Part shown: piece after piece, positions 34,360 to 43,211 of the stretch
Position numbering within the stretch: position 1 is the first letter of the stretch
How the letters are laid out: the number at the start of each line of letters is the position of its first letter
NCBI GenBank assembly: GCA_903930535.1
Contig: CAIYYX010000181.1
Coordinates: 1 to 43,345 of the forward strand
DNA: 43,345 bases
Reading direction: 5' to 3'
Source of the DNA: an uncultured Sterolibacterium sp.
GTDB taxonomy: Bacteria; Pseudomonadota; Gammaproteobacteria; Burkholderiales; Rhodocyclaceae
Notes under the pieces: model-generated
Seen by the model: only the letters and a program-made list of their open reading frames with translations
Database searches by the model: none
Told to the model about the DNA's origin: nothing
Position numbers and translations under genes: made by a program

Positions 34360-36075
34360 GTGCGCATCCTGTTCCTCACCCACAGCTTCAACAGCCTGAC
34401 CCAGCGTCTGTATGCCGAGCTAGTCGAGCATGGTCATGAGGTCTCCATCGAGTTTGACATTGCCGATTCGGTGACCGAGGAGGCCGTCGCTCAATTTCAG
34501 CCCGAGCTCATCGTCGCACCATTTCTCAAGCGCGCGATTCCGCCATCGATCTGGTCGAAACACCTGTGTCTCGTCGTGCATCCTGGCATCGTCGGCGACC
34601 GCGGGCCGTCGGCGCTCGACTGGGCGATACAGGAGGGCGAGACTTCCTGGGGCGTGACCGTACTACAGGCCGGAGCGGAAATGGATGCCGGCCCGGTCTG
34701 GGCAAGCGTGGCGTTTCCATTGCGGCGCGGCAAGAAGGCCAGCCTGTACCGCAACGAAGTCACCGAAGCGGCGAGGCGCGGCGTGCTCCTGGCGCTGGAG
34801 CGAATGGCCGAGTTCACCGCCGGGCGCTGGGCGCCGCTCGAGGTCAGCGGCACGCGCAACCCGGTGCGCGGCCGCTTGCGGCCGCCAATGAAGCAGGCCG
34901 ACCGCGCCATCGACTGGCACAACGACGAAACCGCGACAGTGCTGCGCAAAATCGACGCCGGAGATGGTTTTCCCGGCGTCGCAGACACCTGGTTCGGCGA
35001 ACCCTGCCGCGTCTTCGATGCCTGGCCCGAAGCGCGCATCTCCGGCGCGCCCGGAGAGGTCATTGCGCGCCGTGAAACCGCCTTCCTGAGGGCGACGAAA
35101 GATGGCGCAGTATGGGTCGGCCATGTCAAGCGCAGCGATGGCTTCAAGCTGCCCGCCGTACTCGGATTCGCGGCCGAAGCCGCTGCTCTGGCAGAAGCGC
35201 CGCTGGCCACCTGGTGGGCGGCAGACCATGCCACCTGGCAGGACATCAGTTACGTCGAGCAAGCCGATATCGGCTACCTGCATTTCGATTTCTACAACGG
35301 TGCCATGGGCACGCGGCATTGCCAGCGACTGCTGGCCGCTTTCCAGTGGGCGGAAACCCGGCCGACACGGGTGATTGTGCTGGCCGGCGGCGAGGACTTC
35401 TGGTCCAATGGCATTCATCTCAACCTGATCGAAACCGCAGACAGTCCGGCCGATGAATCCTGGGCCAACATCAACGCCATGGACGATCTCGCCGAAGCCA
35501 TCATTCGCTGCAATTCACAACTGACCGTGGCGGCGCTCGCCGGCAACGCCGGCGCAGGAGGCTGTTTCCTGGCACGCGCAACCGATCAGGTCTGGGTGCG
35601 CGAGGGAATTATGCTAAACCCGCATTACAAGAACATGGGCAACCTCTATGGTTCGGAGCTCTGGACCTACTTGCTGCCGCCGCGCGTGGGCGCAGAAGGA
35701 GCGCGCCGGATCATGCAGCGCCGCCTGCCCATGACAGCGCGACAGTCGGTCGAGTGTGGCTTTTATGACCACTGCTTCAGCGCCGATGCCGGCCACTTCG
35801 CCGCCGAAGTCATGTTGAAGGCCAGCGCACTCGCCATTGCCAACGACTTCCCGCAACAGCTTGCGGAGAAGCGCCGAAGACGTGCCGAAGACGAGGCCGT
35901 CAAACCCTTGGCCGCTTATCGTGCCGACGAACTGGCACAGATGAGGCGCAACTTCTACGGCTTCGACCCGAGCTACCACTATGCCCGCCACCATTTCGTG
36001 CATAAAGTGGCGCATGCATGGACGCCACGTCATCTGGCGCACCATCGCGACCAACGCGCAACACCGGTGGCATGA
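34360..36075 (+). CDS. hypX: HypX/HoxX, aerobic CO-ligand synthesis enzyme
   Basis: A 571-residue two-domain protein. The N-terminal half resembles formyl-tetrahydrofolate transferases (HPGIVGDRGPSALDWAI, about 70-95), the C-terminal half an enoyl-CoA hydratase/crotonase fold (GGEDFWSNGIHLNLIE and AGNAGAGGCFLA). HypX makes the active-site CO from formyl-THF and matters mainly in air. The start is a GTG at 34360. Its presence means hydrogenase assembly is meant to work under oxygen too. The stop overlaps the regulator gene by four bases. Confidence 0.92.
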   Translation: MRILFLTHSFNSLTQRLYAELVEHGHEVSIEFDIADSVTEEAVAQFQPELIVAPFLKRAIPPSIWSKHLCLVVHPGIVGDRGPSALDWAIQEGETSWGVTVLQAGAEMDAGPVWASVAFPLRRGKKASLYRNEVTEAARRGVLLALERMAEFTAGRWAPLEVSGTRNPVRGRLRPPMKQADRAIDWHNDETATVLRKIDAGDGFPGVADTWFGEPCRVFDAWPEARISGAPGEVIARRETAFLRATKDGAVWVGHVKRSDGFKLPAVLGFAAEAAALAEAPLATWWAADHATWQDISYVEQADIGYLHFDFYNGAMGTRHCQRLLAAFQWAETRPTRVIVLAGGEDFWSNGIHLNLIETADSPADESWANINAMDDLAEAIIRCNSQLTVAALAGNAGAGGCFLARATDQVWVREGIMLNPHYKNMGNLYGSELWTYLLPPRVGAEGARRIMQRRLPMTARQSVECGFYDHCFSADAGHFAAEVMLKASALAIANDFPQQLAEKRRRRAEDEAVKPLAAYRADELAQMRRNFYGFDPSYHYARHHFVHKVAHAWTPRHLAHHRDQRATPVA

Positions 36076-37532
36076 TCATGGCGCTCGGCCAGACACTGCC
36101 CCCCCTCCTGATAGTCGACGACGAAGTACGCTCGCTGGAAGCGCTGCGCCGAACCCTGGAAGAGGACTTCACGGTGTTCACCGTTTTGAACGCCACGGAA
36201 GCATTGACCATATTGAAACGTGAGTTCGTACAGATAGTGCTCTGCGACCAACGCATGCCAGGGATGTCTGGCGTCGAGTTTCTCAAGCAGGTACGGGACG
36301 AGTGGCCCGATGTGGTGCGCATCATCATCTCCGGCTACACCGACGCCGAGGATATTATCGCGGGCATCAACCAGGCCGGCATCTGGCAGTACCTGATGAA
36401 GCCATGGCAACCCGAGCAGCTGCTATTGACCCTGAAAGCTGCGGCAGAACTCTATCGTCTGCACCAGGACAACCAGCGCCTCTCGGTTGAGCTGCGCGAT
36501 AGCCCGATGGAGTTGCAGCATCGGGTGGACGGCAAGCGGGCTCAGGTAAGGGCGCTGTCCGGATTCGAGAAACTGGCCCGCACGCCGGACAGTCCGCTCA
36601 ATGCCGTCTGCCATCTCGCGGCGCGCTTCGCGCCGCACGAACTGCCCATCCTGATCACGGGAGAATCCGGCACCGGCAAGGAACTCCTGGCCCGCGCCAT
36701 CCACTATGCCAGCGCCCGGGGCAACATGGCATTCGTGGTCGAAAACTGCGCCGCACTGCCCGATACGCTGCTCGAATCGGAACTCTTCGGTCATAAGCGC
36801 GGGGCCTATACCGGCGCCTATGAGGACCGCATCGGCCTGTTTCAGCAAGCCGATGGCGGCACGATCTTCCTCGACGAGATAGGCGAGACTTCGCCCGCCT
36901 TTCAGGTCAAATTGCTACGCGCGCTGCAGGAAGGAGAAATCCGCCCGCTGGGCAGCCCGCGTCCGCTGTCGGTGAATGTGCGGGCGATCGCCGCCACCAA
37001 CCTCGACCTCGAGCAGGAGGTTCAAGCGGGGCGTTTCCGGGAAGACCTCTACTATCGCCTCGCCGCCGTAACGCTGCACATGCCCTCCCTGCGCGATCGG
37101 CCAAGTGACATTCCGCTGATCGCGTCAGGCTTGCTTGAGCGCGGCCAGGCAATGCTCCAGCGCAAGGTTAAAGGTTTCACCCGCGAGGCCATGGACTGCC
37201 TCTGCGCCTACCGCTGGCCGGGCAATGTGCGCGAACTCTCCAACGAGATCCTGCGCATGCTGGCGCTCGCTGACGGCGAATGGCTGGGTGCGGAACTCAT
37301 GAGCAGTCGCGTGCTCACTGCGGCGGGCGAAGATGTCCAGCAAGGCGAACTGTCGCTGCTGGCGGGATTCGACGGCAGCCTCAAAGAGCGCATGGAGCAA
37401 CTTGAGGCCCGCGTGATCAAGGAGGTCCTGATCCGGAACCGGTGGAACAAGACTCACGCCGCCGCCGAGTTGGGACTGTCGCGGGTCGGCCTGCGTTCCA
37501 AGCTGGTGCGCTACGGGCTGGAAAAATCATGA
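36072..37532 (+). CDS. hupR: HupR/HoxA, sigma-54-dependent response regulator
   Basis: A 486-residue NtrC-family activator: receiver domain (about 10-125; Asp59 in LCDQRMPG, Lys in LMKPW), AAA+ domain (about 170-410; Walker A GESGTGKE, and GAYTGA in place of the usual GAFTGA sigma-54 contact loop), and a Fis-type helix-turn-helix (about 450-485; NKTHAAAELGLSRVGLRSKL). Relatives activate hydrogenase promoters in the non-phosphorylated state and are switched off by kinase phosphorylation. The ATG at 36072 overlaps the hypX stop. Predicted target: the promoter at 20207. Symbol could equally be hoxA. Confidence 0.92.
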   Translation: MIMALGQTLPPLLIVDDEVRSLEALRRTLEEDFTVFTVLNATEALTILKREFVQIVLCDQRMPGMSGVEFLKQVRDEWPDVVRIIISGYTDAEDIIAGINQAGIWQYLMKPWQPEQLLLTLKAAAELYRLHQDNQRLSVELRDSPMELQHRVDGKRAQVRALSGFEKLARTPDSPLNAVCHLAARFAPHELPILITGESGTGKELLARAIHYASARGNMAFVVENCAALPDTLLESELFGHKRGAYTGAYEDRIGLFQQADGGTIFLDEIGETSPAFQVKLLRALQEGEIRPLGSPRPLSVNVRAIAATNLDLEQEVQAGRFREDLYYRLAAVTLHMPSLRDRPSDIPLIASGLLERGQAMLQRKVKGFTREAMDCLCAYRWPGNVRELSNEILRMLALADGEWLGAELMSSRVLTAAGEDVQQGELSLLAGFDGSLKERMEQLEARVIKEVLIRNRWNKTHAAAELGLSRVGLRSKLVRYGLEKS

Positions 37533-38527
37533 ACCTGCTCTGGCTCCAATCCGGCGGCTGCGGCGGCTGCACCGTGTCATGGCTGGGGGCGGAAGGCCTG
37601 CCCCTGCTTGCCACCCTCGCCGATGAAGACTTGTCGGTCCTGTGGCACCCAAGCCTGTCTGAGGCAACTGCCGCTGAAGCACTGGCGCTGATCGGCGCCT
37701 GCGCCGACGGCAGCCAGCCACTCGATATTCTCTGCGTCGAGGGATCGCTGCTGCGCGGCCCGAATGGCAGCGGCCGTTTTCACCTGTTGTCCGGTACCGC
37801 AGAACCCTTGATCAGTTGGGTGCGGGTCTTGGCATCGCGGGCGCGTCATGTCGTGGCGGTGGGCACTTGTGCTGCCTACGGCGGGGTGACGGCGGCGGGC
37901 GTCAATCCAACCGACGCCTGCGGGCTGCAATACGATGGCGACACCCCTGGCGGTTTGCTCGGCGCCGAATTTCGCGCCGGTGGCGGACTACCGGTGATCA
38001 ATATCGCCGGCTGCCCGACGCATCCTGACTGGATCAGCGAAACCCTGATCGCGCTGGCGCGCGGCACCATGACCCGCGAGGACCTGGATGAGGTCGGCCG
38101 GCCACGCTTCTACGCCGATCAACTGGTCCACCATGCCTGTCCGCGCAACGAGTTCTACGAATTCAAGGCCAGCGCCAACAAGCCCTCCGACCAGGGTTGC
38201 CTGATGGAGCATCTCGGCTGCAAGGGTACCCAGGCGCACGCGGACTGCAATCTGCGCCTGTGGAACGGCAGCGGCTCCTGCCTGCGCGGCGGCTTTGCCT
38301 GCATCCGCTGCACCGATCCCGGCTTCGAGGAACCCGGCCACCCCTTCGCCGAAACGCCGAAAATCGCCGGCATCCCCATCGGCTTGCCAACCGACATGCC
38401 CAAGGCCTGGTTCATCGCACTGGCTGCGCTTTCCAAATCGGCAACCCCGACCCGAGTCCGCGAGAACGCCAAGGCCGACCATATCCTGCGTGCGCCGAGT
38501 CTCAAGAAGCCAGCGCGCCGATCATGA
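37529..38527 (+). CDS. hupU: HupU/HoxB, small subunit of the H2 sensor hydrogenase
   Basis: A 332-residue small subunit that begins directly with the proximal cluster motif SGGCGGCTVS (Cys11, Cys14) and has no Tat signal, so it stays in the cytoplasm. Later cluster ligands are visible in GTCAAYGG, AGCPTHPDW, HHACPRNE and CLRGGFACIRC. Together with HupV it forms the regulatory [NiFe] hydrogenase that detects H2 and controls the kinase HupT. Overlaps the regulator gene by four bases (ATGA). Confidence 0.94.
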   Translation: MNLLWLQSGGCGGCTVSWLGAEGLPLLATLADEDLSVLWHPSLSEATAAEALALIGACADGSQPLDILCVEGSLLRGPNGSGRFHLLSGTAEPLISWVRVLASRARHVVAVGTCAAYGGVTAAGVNPTDACGLQYDGDTPGGLLGAEFRAGGGLPVINIAGCPTHPDWISETLIALARGTMTREDLDEVGRPRFYADQLVHHACPRNEFYEFKASANKPSDQGCLMEHLGCKGTQAHADCNLRLWNGSGSCLRGGFACIRCTDPGFEEPGHPFAETPKIAGIPIGLPTDMPKAWFIALAALSKSATPTRVRENAKADHILRAPSLKKPARRS

Positions 38528-39984
38528 CACGTCTGATCATGGGCCCGTTCAACCGCGTCGAGGGTGACCTTGAAGTGACGCTCGACATTGCCCAGGGGGC
38601 GGTGCAGAGCGCTCACGTGAACTCGCCGATGTATCGGGGTTTCGAGCAAATCCTGCAGGGCAAGGCACCTGCCGATGCCCTGGTGTTTGTGCCGCGCATC
38701 TGCGGCATCTGCTCGGTGGCGCAGTCAGCTGCAGCGGCGCAAGCACTCGCCGCGGCCATGAATTTGGTCCCGCCGAAAAATGGAAGGCTGGCGGCCAACC
38801 TGACGCTGGCGGCGGAAAACCTGGCCGACCACCTGACGCATTTTTACCTGTTCTTCATGCCTGACTTTGCCCGCGCCGCCTATCAAAAGCGCGCCTGGTT
38901 TGCCGACGCCGGGCCGCGATTTCGCGCATTAACGGGCGCTGCGAGCAATGAAATCCTGCCCGCGCGCGCCGCGTTCATGCGCATCATGAGTCTGCTCGCC
39001 GGCAAGTGGCCGCACACCCTGGCCGTGCAGCCGGGAGGTTCGTCGCGGCCGCTGCAGGTCTCGGAGACGATCCGCCTCTATCGTCAGTTGCGCGAGTTCC
39101 GGGGGTTTCTCGAACGCACCCTGTTCGGCGATACTCTGGAGGCGATCGCATCCCTGGACAGTTGCGCCGCCCTGGAAACCTGGATCGACACCCGGCCGCC
39201 GCAGGCGAGCGACTTTCGCCGCTTTCTGGAGATCGCCCGTGACCTTGATCTGGTGCGCCTTGGACGCGCCAGCGATACCTTCATCAGTTATGGCAGTTAT
39301 CCGCAAGCCGAAGGCGAAGCCCGGTTCAGCCTCTTCCCCTCTGGCGTCTGGGATGGCAGCGCGCACGCGATGAACAGCGCCGACATCCGCGAGGATGTCA
39401 GTCATGCCTGGTATGCCCAGGCCGAAACGCCGCAGCACCCCGCCCGGGGTTCCACCGTACCGCTGCTGGACAAGCCTGGAGCCTACAGTTGGTGCAAGGC
39501 GCCGCGCTGGCAGGGGCGCGTGGTCGAGACCGGGGCGCTGGCACGACAAGTGGTTGCAGGCCAGCCATTGATCCGGGCCATGGTCGCGGCCGGCGGCGGC
39601 AATGTATTCAGCCGGGTGGTGGCGCGATTGATAGAGATCGCCCGAATCCTGCCGGAAATGGAGGCCTGGGCCGGACAGCTAGAACCCGGTGAGCCCTACT
39701 GCGTTGTTGGCGAAATGCCGCAGGAAGCCGACGTCGAAGGTCGGGTCGAAGCAGCGCGCGGCGGCCTTGGCCATTGGTTGTCCGTGCGCCGCGGCCGCAT
39801 TCATGCTTACCAGATCGTGGCCCCGACCACATGGAATTTTTCGCCACGCGACGCGACAGGCACGCCCGGCGCTCTGGAACAGGCCCTGGTGGGTGCGCCG
39901 GTCGAAGCGGGCGAAGCTGCCCCGCTGTCGGTGCAGCACATCGTTCGCTCATTTGATCCGTGCATGGTGTGCACGGTGCATTGA
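38524..39984 (+). CDS. hupV: HupV/HoxC, large subunit of the H2 sensor hydrogenase
   Basis: A 486-residue large subunit with nickel ligands Cys60/Cys63 (RICGIC) and Cys480/Cys483 (DPCMVC). It ends exactly at the L2 histidine, His486, with no C-terminal tail, so no protease processing is needed; this is typical of sensor hydrogenases. Ile62 and Phe110 match the bulky gas-channel residues that make the Ralstonia sensor insensitive to O2. Overlaps hupU by four bases; nine bases before hupT. Confidence 0.95.
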   Translation: MTRLIMGPFNRVEGDLEVTLDIAQGAVQSAHVNSPMYRGFEQILQGKAPADALVFVPRICGICSVAQSAAAAQALAAAMNLVPPKNGRLAANLTLAAENLADHLTHFYLFFMPDFARAAYQKRAWFADAGPRFRALTGAASNEILPARAAFMRIMSLLAGKWPHTLAVQPGGSSRPLQVSETIRLYRQLREFRGFLERTLFGDTLEAIASLDSCAALETWIDTRPPQASDFRRFLEIARDLDLVRLGRASDTFISYGSYPQAEGEARFSLFPSGVWDGSAHAMNSADIREDVSHAWYAQAETPQHPARGSTVPLLDKPGAYSWCKAPRWQGRVVETGALARQVVAGQPLIRAMVAAGGGNVFSRVVARLIEIARILPEMEAWAGQLEPGEPYCVVGEMPQEADVEGRVEAARGGLGHWLSVRRGRIHAYQIVAPTTWNFSPRDATGTPGALEQALVGAPVEAGEAAPLSVQHIVRSFDPCMVCTVH

Positions 39985-39993
39985 AATCCTGAC

Positions 39994-41364
39994 ATGAACC
40001 CCGTCGGAAAACCACCGCACGAGCCGGATAGCGGCGCGGCCCGGATGCTGGAGAGCCTGGCGGCGTCCGCCGGAGCGGCCGCAGGCGAACATGTCTGGAT
40101 AGATGTTATCCAGAAAATGGATGAGGTCTATCACGACTTGCTCGAATATGAAGTCGCGCTCGAGGACAAGAACGCGGCGCTCGAGGAGTCGCAACAGTTC
40201 ATCAACAGCGTGCTGATGTCGATGTCGGACATTCTCATCGTCTGCAATCGTGCCGGCATCATCGAGGACGTCAATCAGTCCCTGCTGACCTTGACCAACA
40301 GGACCGAGAACGAAATAAAAGGCCGGGCGATTTTCGATCTGCTGGCCGATCAGGTCTCACAGCAGCAAATGCAACACTACTTTGCCGGCCAGGGCGGCGA
40401 GACCTTGCACGACTTCGAACTGCTTTTGTCCACTGCATCTGCCGGCAACGTGCCGGTTTCGGTTAACTGCACGCCGCGATACAGCGGGGTCGGCAAGCTG
40501 CTCGGCATGGTCATCACCGGCCGGCCTGTGGGTGAGTTACGCCGCGCCTACAAGGCCCTGCGCCAAACGCATGAAGAGTTGAAACGCACCCAGCAGCAAC
40601 TACTGCATTCGGAGAAGATGGCATCGCTTGGACGACTGGTCGCAGGTGTCGCCCACGAACTCAATAATCCCATCAGCTTCGTGCTCGGCAATGTCATCGC
40701 GCTCAAACGCTATGCTGAACGGCTGCACCGCTATCTCGACGCGGTGCATTGCTGTTCGCATGACGCCGAATTGGGGGACTTGCGCGAGGAATTACGCATC
40801 GACCGCATCGTCGAGGACATGCCGGCGCTGATCGAAGGCACGGTCGAGGGCGCCCAGCGCACACGCGACATTGTCGATAGTTTGAAACGCTTTTCGGCCA
40901 TCGACCGCGACGAGCAAATGCGCTTCGACCTGGTGAGCGTCATCGAGCGTGCCGTGCATTGGGTGACAAAGGTCGGCAGCGACAAGTTCCGGGTCGATCT
41001 GAAGCTCCCGGAAGAATTGCCCATGATCGGCTCGCCCGGGCAGATGCAGCAAGTGGTGATGAATCTGGTGCAAAACGCCTGCGACGCCACTGCCGAAGTG
41101 GCCGAGGCGCGGCTGATGATCACTGGGCGCATCGAAAACGACAGCATGCTGCTGGGGTTTTACGACAACGGGCCAGGGATCAGCGTGGCAAATCTGCGGC
41201 ATATCTTCGACCCCTTCTTCACCACCAAACCCGTCGGCAAGGGGACCGGTCTGGGACTTGCGATCAGCTACGGCATTGTTGTACGTCACGGCGGCCGTCT
41301 GGTCGCCGACAATCACGCCGAGGGCGGGGCTGTATTTTGGCTGACCCTGCCGCTGGCGGAATAG
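39994..41364 (+). CDS. hupT: HupT/HoxJ, PAS histidine kinase of the H2-sensing pathway
   Basis: A 456-residue soluble kinase: a coiled region (about 35-70), a PAS domain (about 70-185), then HisKA with H-box [14 protein letters not shown] (His221) and a complete HATPase domain ([30 protein letters not shown]). No membrane segments. Expected to phosphorylate and so inactivate the HupR-type regulator unless bound by H2-loaded HupUV. Last of the sensor genes; 156 bases separate it from the nickel permease. Confidence 0.93.
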   Translation: MNPVGKPPHEPDSGAARMLESLAASAGAAAGEHVWIDVIQKMDEVYHDLLEYEVALEDKNAALEESQQFINSVLMSMSDILIVCNRAGIIEDVNQSLLTLTNRTENEIKGRAIFDLLADQVSQQQMQHYFAGQGGETLHDFELLLSTASAGNVPVSVNCTPRYSGVGKLLGMVITGRPVGELRRAYKALRQTHEELKRTQQQLLHSEKMASLGRLVAGVAHELNNPISFVLGNVIALKRYAERLHRYLDAVHCCSHDAELGDLREELRIDRIVEDMPALIEGTVEGAQRTRDIVDSLKRFSAIDRDEQMRFDLVSVIERAVHWVTKVGSDKFRVDLKLPEELPMIGSPGQMQQVVMNLVQNACDATAEVAEARLMITGRIENDSMLLGFYDNGPGISVANLRHIFDPFFTTKPVGKGTGLGLAISYGIVVRHGGRLVADNHAEGGAVFWLTLPLAE

Positions 41365-41368
41365 CTTC

Positions 41369-41392
41369 CTTACGGCTGTGCCTTCCGGTAAG
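41369..41392 (+). terminator. Weak hairpin after hupT
   Basis: CTTACGG and CCGGTAAG can pair with one bulge just behind the hupT stop, but no T-run follows. It may be a weak terminator or attenuator ahead of the nickel permease gene; low support. Confidence 0.3.
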
Positions 41393-41520
41393 CCGCTTTG
41401 CACAAGACAGGTCGCGGCCTGCCCAGAATCCGTGCAAGATCAAGAGCTTCATCCCCGGTCGCGAGCATGGCACGGTACTTGTATAAACGAACCATTCTCC
41501 CCCTCCATGAAGACCACCGA

Positions 41521-42375
41521 ATGACGCCCATCGAATCCCTGCCACAGGATTGGACTTCGATTTGCCTGCTGGTGTTCGTGCTTGGCGTCAAGCATGGCTT
41601 CGATGCAGACCACCTCGCGGCCATCGATGGCCTGACCCGATTCAATACCCGCGTCAATGCGCGCATGGCCCGCTATTGCGGCGGACTGTTTTCGCTCGGG
41701 CACGGCGCCGTGGTGATCGCCATCGCCTTGTTTGTCAGCGTTCTGGCCCGGCAGTGGACTATTCCGCAATCGCTCGAAGTATTCGGCGCCTGGGTGTCGA
41801 TCGTATTCCTGGCGGCCTTGGGCCTCGTCAATCTGCACGCGGTGTTGCGCGCCGAGCCAACCGCCATGGTGCAACCGATAGGTTTCAAGGGACGCGCCCT
41901 CGGCCAGATTTTTGGCGGCCTGACGCGCGCTGCCAGCCCCGGTCTGGTGGCGCTGGTCGGCGCATTGTTTGCGCTGTCTTTCGACACCATCAGCCAGGCG
42001 TTGCTGTTTGCCTTCACAGCAAGCCAGTTCGGCAGTTGGGAGCATGCTCTGTTGTTGGGACTGCTGTTCATGCTGGGGATGCTGGTCACAGACGGCATCA
42101 ACGGCTTGTGGATATCGCGACTGATTCTGCGCGCCGACCATATCGCCCTGATCGCCTCGCGCGTGATGAGCCTGATGGTGGCCTGCATCAGCCTCTTGGT
42201 GGCAGCCTTCGGCAGCGTGAAACTCGCCCTACCCGCGGTAGAGACCTGGAGTCAAGGCAAGGAGATGTTCTTCGGCACGGCCATCGTGCTGTTGATCGGC
42301 GCCAGCTTTGCGCTGTCGATCCGGCTGACAAGCCTTCCGGCTGAGTCAACAGCGGATTCCTGCCCGAGGGCCTGA
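41521..42375 (+). CDS. hoxN: HoxN/HupN-type nickel permease
   Basis: A 284-residue membrane protein with about eight helices of the NiCoT family. The signature VKHGFDADHLAAIDGLTR in helix 2 carries the His/Asp nickel motif. LGHGAVV, LFALSFDTISQ and GMLVTDGINGLW correspond to the other family motifs. Imports Ni2+ (possibly Co2+) for the hydrogenases, fitting its place at the end of the cluster. The ATG at 41521 is preferred; earlier in-frame ATGs at 41467 and 41398 would add a basic N-terminus. Some relatives are named hupN. Confidence 0.9.
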   Translation: MTPIESLPQDWTSICLLVFVLGVKHGFDADHLAAIDGLTRFNTRVNARMARYCGGLFSLGHGAVVIAIALFVSVLARQWTIPQSLEVFGAWVSIVFLAALGLVNLHAVLRAEPTAMVQPIGFKGRALGQIFGGLTRAASPGLVALVGALFALSFDTISQALLFAFTASQFGSWEHALLLGLLFMLGMLVTDGINGLWISRLILRADHIALIASRVMSLMVACISLLVAAFGSVKLALPAVETWSQGKEMFFGTAIVLLIGASFALSIRLTSLPAESTADSCPRA

Positions 42376-42542
42376 AACGCCAACTCGGGAGATCGGGGTC
42401 TGCCTCAGTTGAAGGGATGACTCAGAACGATGGTTTCCTCGCGGTCCGGTCAGGTGGAAATCATGTCCACAGGGACCGCCCCGTTGGCCGGTCAAATTCC
42501 CCCACCCTGGCCACCGGGGATTGCAACCGGCTCACTATCAGC

Positions 42543-42902
42543 ATGCGAGCCCCACCGGTTGATACTCCCAGAACGTTACTTTGCGCGATTTACACGCGCA
42601 CCTCCCGCGATGGCGAAGGCGAACAGGCGTTTGGTTCTATCGACGCCCAGCGTGAGGTTGCCTATATAGCCAACCAGCAACACCTGAATTGGCGACCGCC
42701 TGAGGGCACCTATGACGATCCCAATGTCTCTGGCGCGACCTTAGAACGCTCTCTGCTGCATCGGCTGATGACAGATATTGAAGCCGGTGGAATCGATGTC
42801 GTCGTGGTCCACAAGCTCGACCGACTGACCCGTTGCCTGGCCGATTTCAGCGAGCATATGGCGGTTCTTGATCGGCATCATGTCTCCGTGGTATCCGTGA
42901 CA
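42543..42902 (+). pseudogene. Serine recombinase (large resolvase type), truncated
   Basis: The N-terminal catalytic domain of a serine recombinase: CAIYTRTS with Ser21 as nucleophile, SIDAQREVAYI, YDDPNVSGATLERSLLHRLM, IDVVVVHKLDRLTR and HHVSVVSVT. The family likeness stops after residue 120 at 42902, where normally QAFNTTTSMGRLTLN would follow. The frame instead continues into an antisense fragment of a hemerythrin gene to a stop at 42947. The DNA-binding part is lost, so the gene is inactive. The break carries microhomology (ACAGCAAGC). Confidence 0.85.
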
Positions 42903-43009
42903 GCAAGCAGATTGAGGATGCCCTTGTTCGCGGGTGAAGTGCTGTGACAGGAAGTGGTGGAGGCGGCGCTGAACGGGGTGAATCAGATGCCGCTGATTCT
43001 TGGAGGCGA
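42901..43009 (-). pseudogene. Hemerythrin gene fragment, direct repeat copy B
   Basis: On the minus strand this fragment encodes RNQRHLIHPVQRRLHHFLSQ and HFTRE, as in the hemerythrin gene at 19442-19888. Bases 42928-43009 match 19695-19776 at 79 of 82 positions, and 42901-42927 match 19612-19638. The 56 bases lying between these blocks in the other copy are deleted here, shifting the frame. Non-functional remnant. Confidence 0.88.
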
Positions 43010-43032
43010 TATGATCAAGCCGCAAAAGCCAA

Positions 43033-43072
43033 AACCCCGCCAACACAGGGGTTCAGCGGGGTTATCGTTTTT
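43033..43072. terminator. Hairpin terminator, possibly bidirectional
   Basis: AACCCCGC (43033-43040) pairs perfectly with GCGGGGTT (43056-43063), and ATCGTTTTT follows on the plus strand; on the minus strand the stem is followed by TTGGCTTTTG. It could end transcription from either side, including the partial ParE gene read leftward. The bases from here to 43211 show no gene. Confidence 0.55.
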
Positions 43073-43211
43073 GTGCGCGAATGTTTTTCTTAAGATTTCT
43101 GGCGGGCCAGAAGGTATGCCGCAACAAACTGTCTACACTTTTTTGCGTACGCATCACGTATCGAGTTGACCAGTCAAACTGTTTTCTATCAACCGGTTAA
43201 TGCGGTTCTGC

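Noticed and set aside
41365-41520. Possible nickel/cobalt riboswitch ahead of the nickel permease
   Set aside because: Only one weak hairpin is visible; the two conserved GCGG-type internal loops of the NiCo riboswitch are not recognised.
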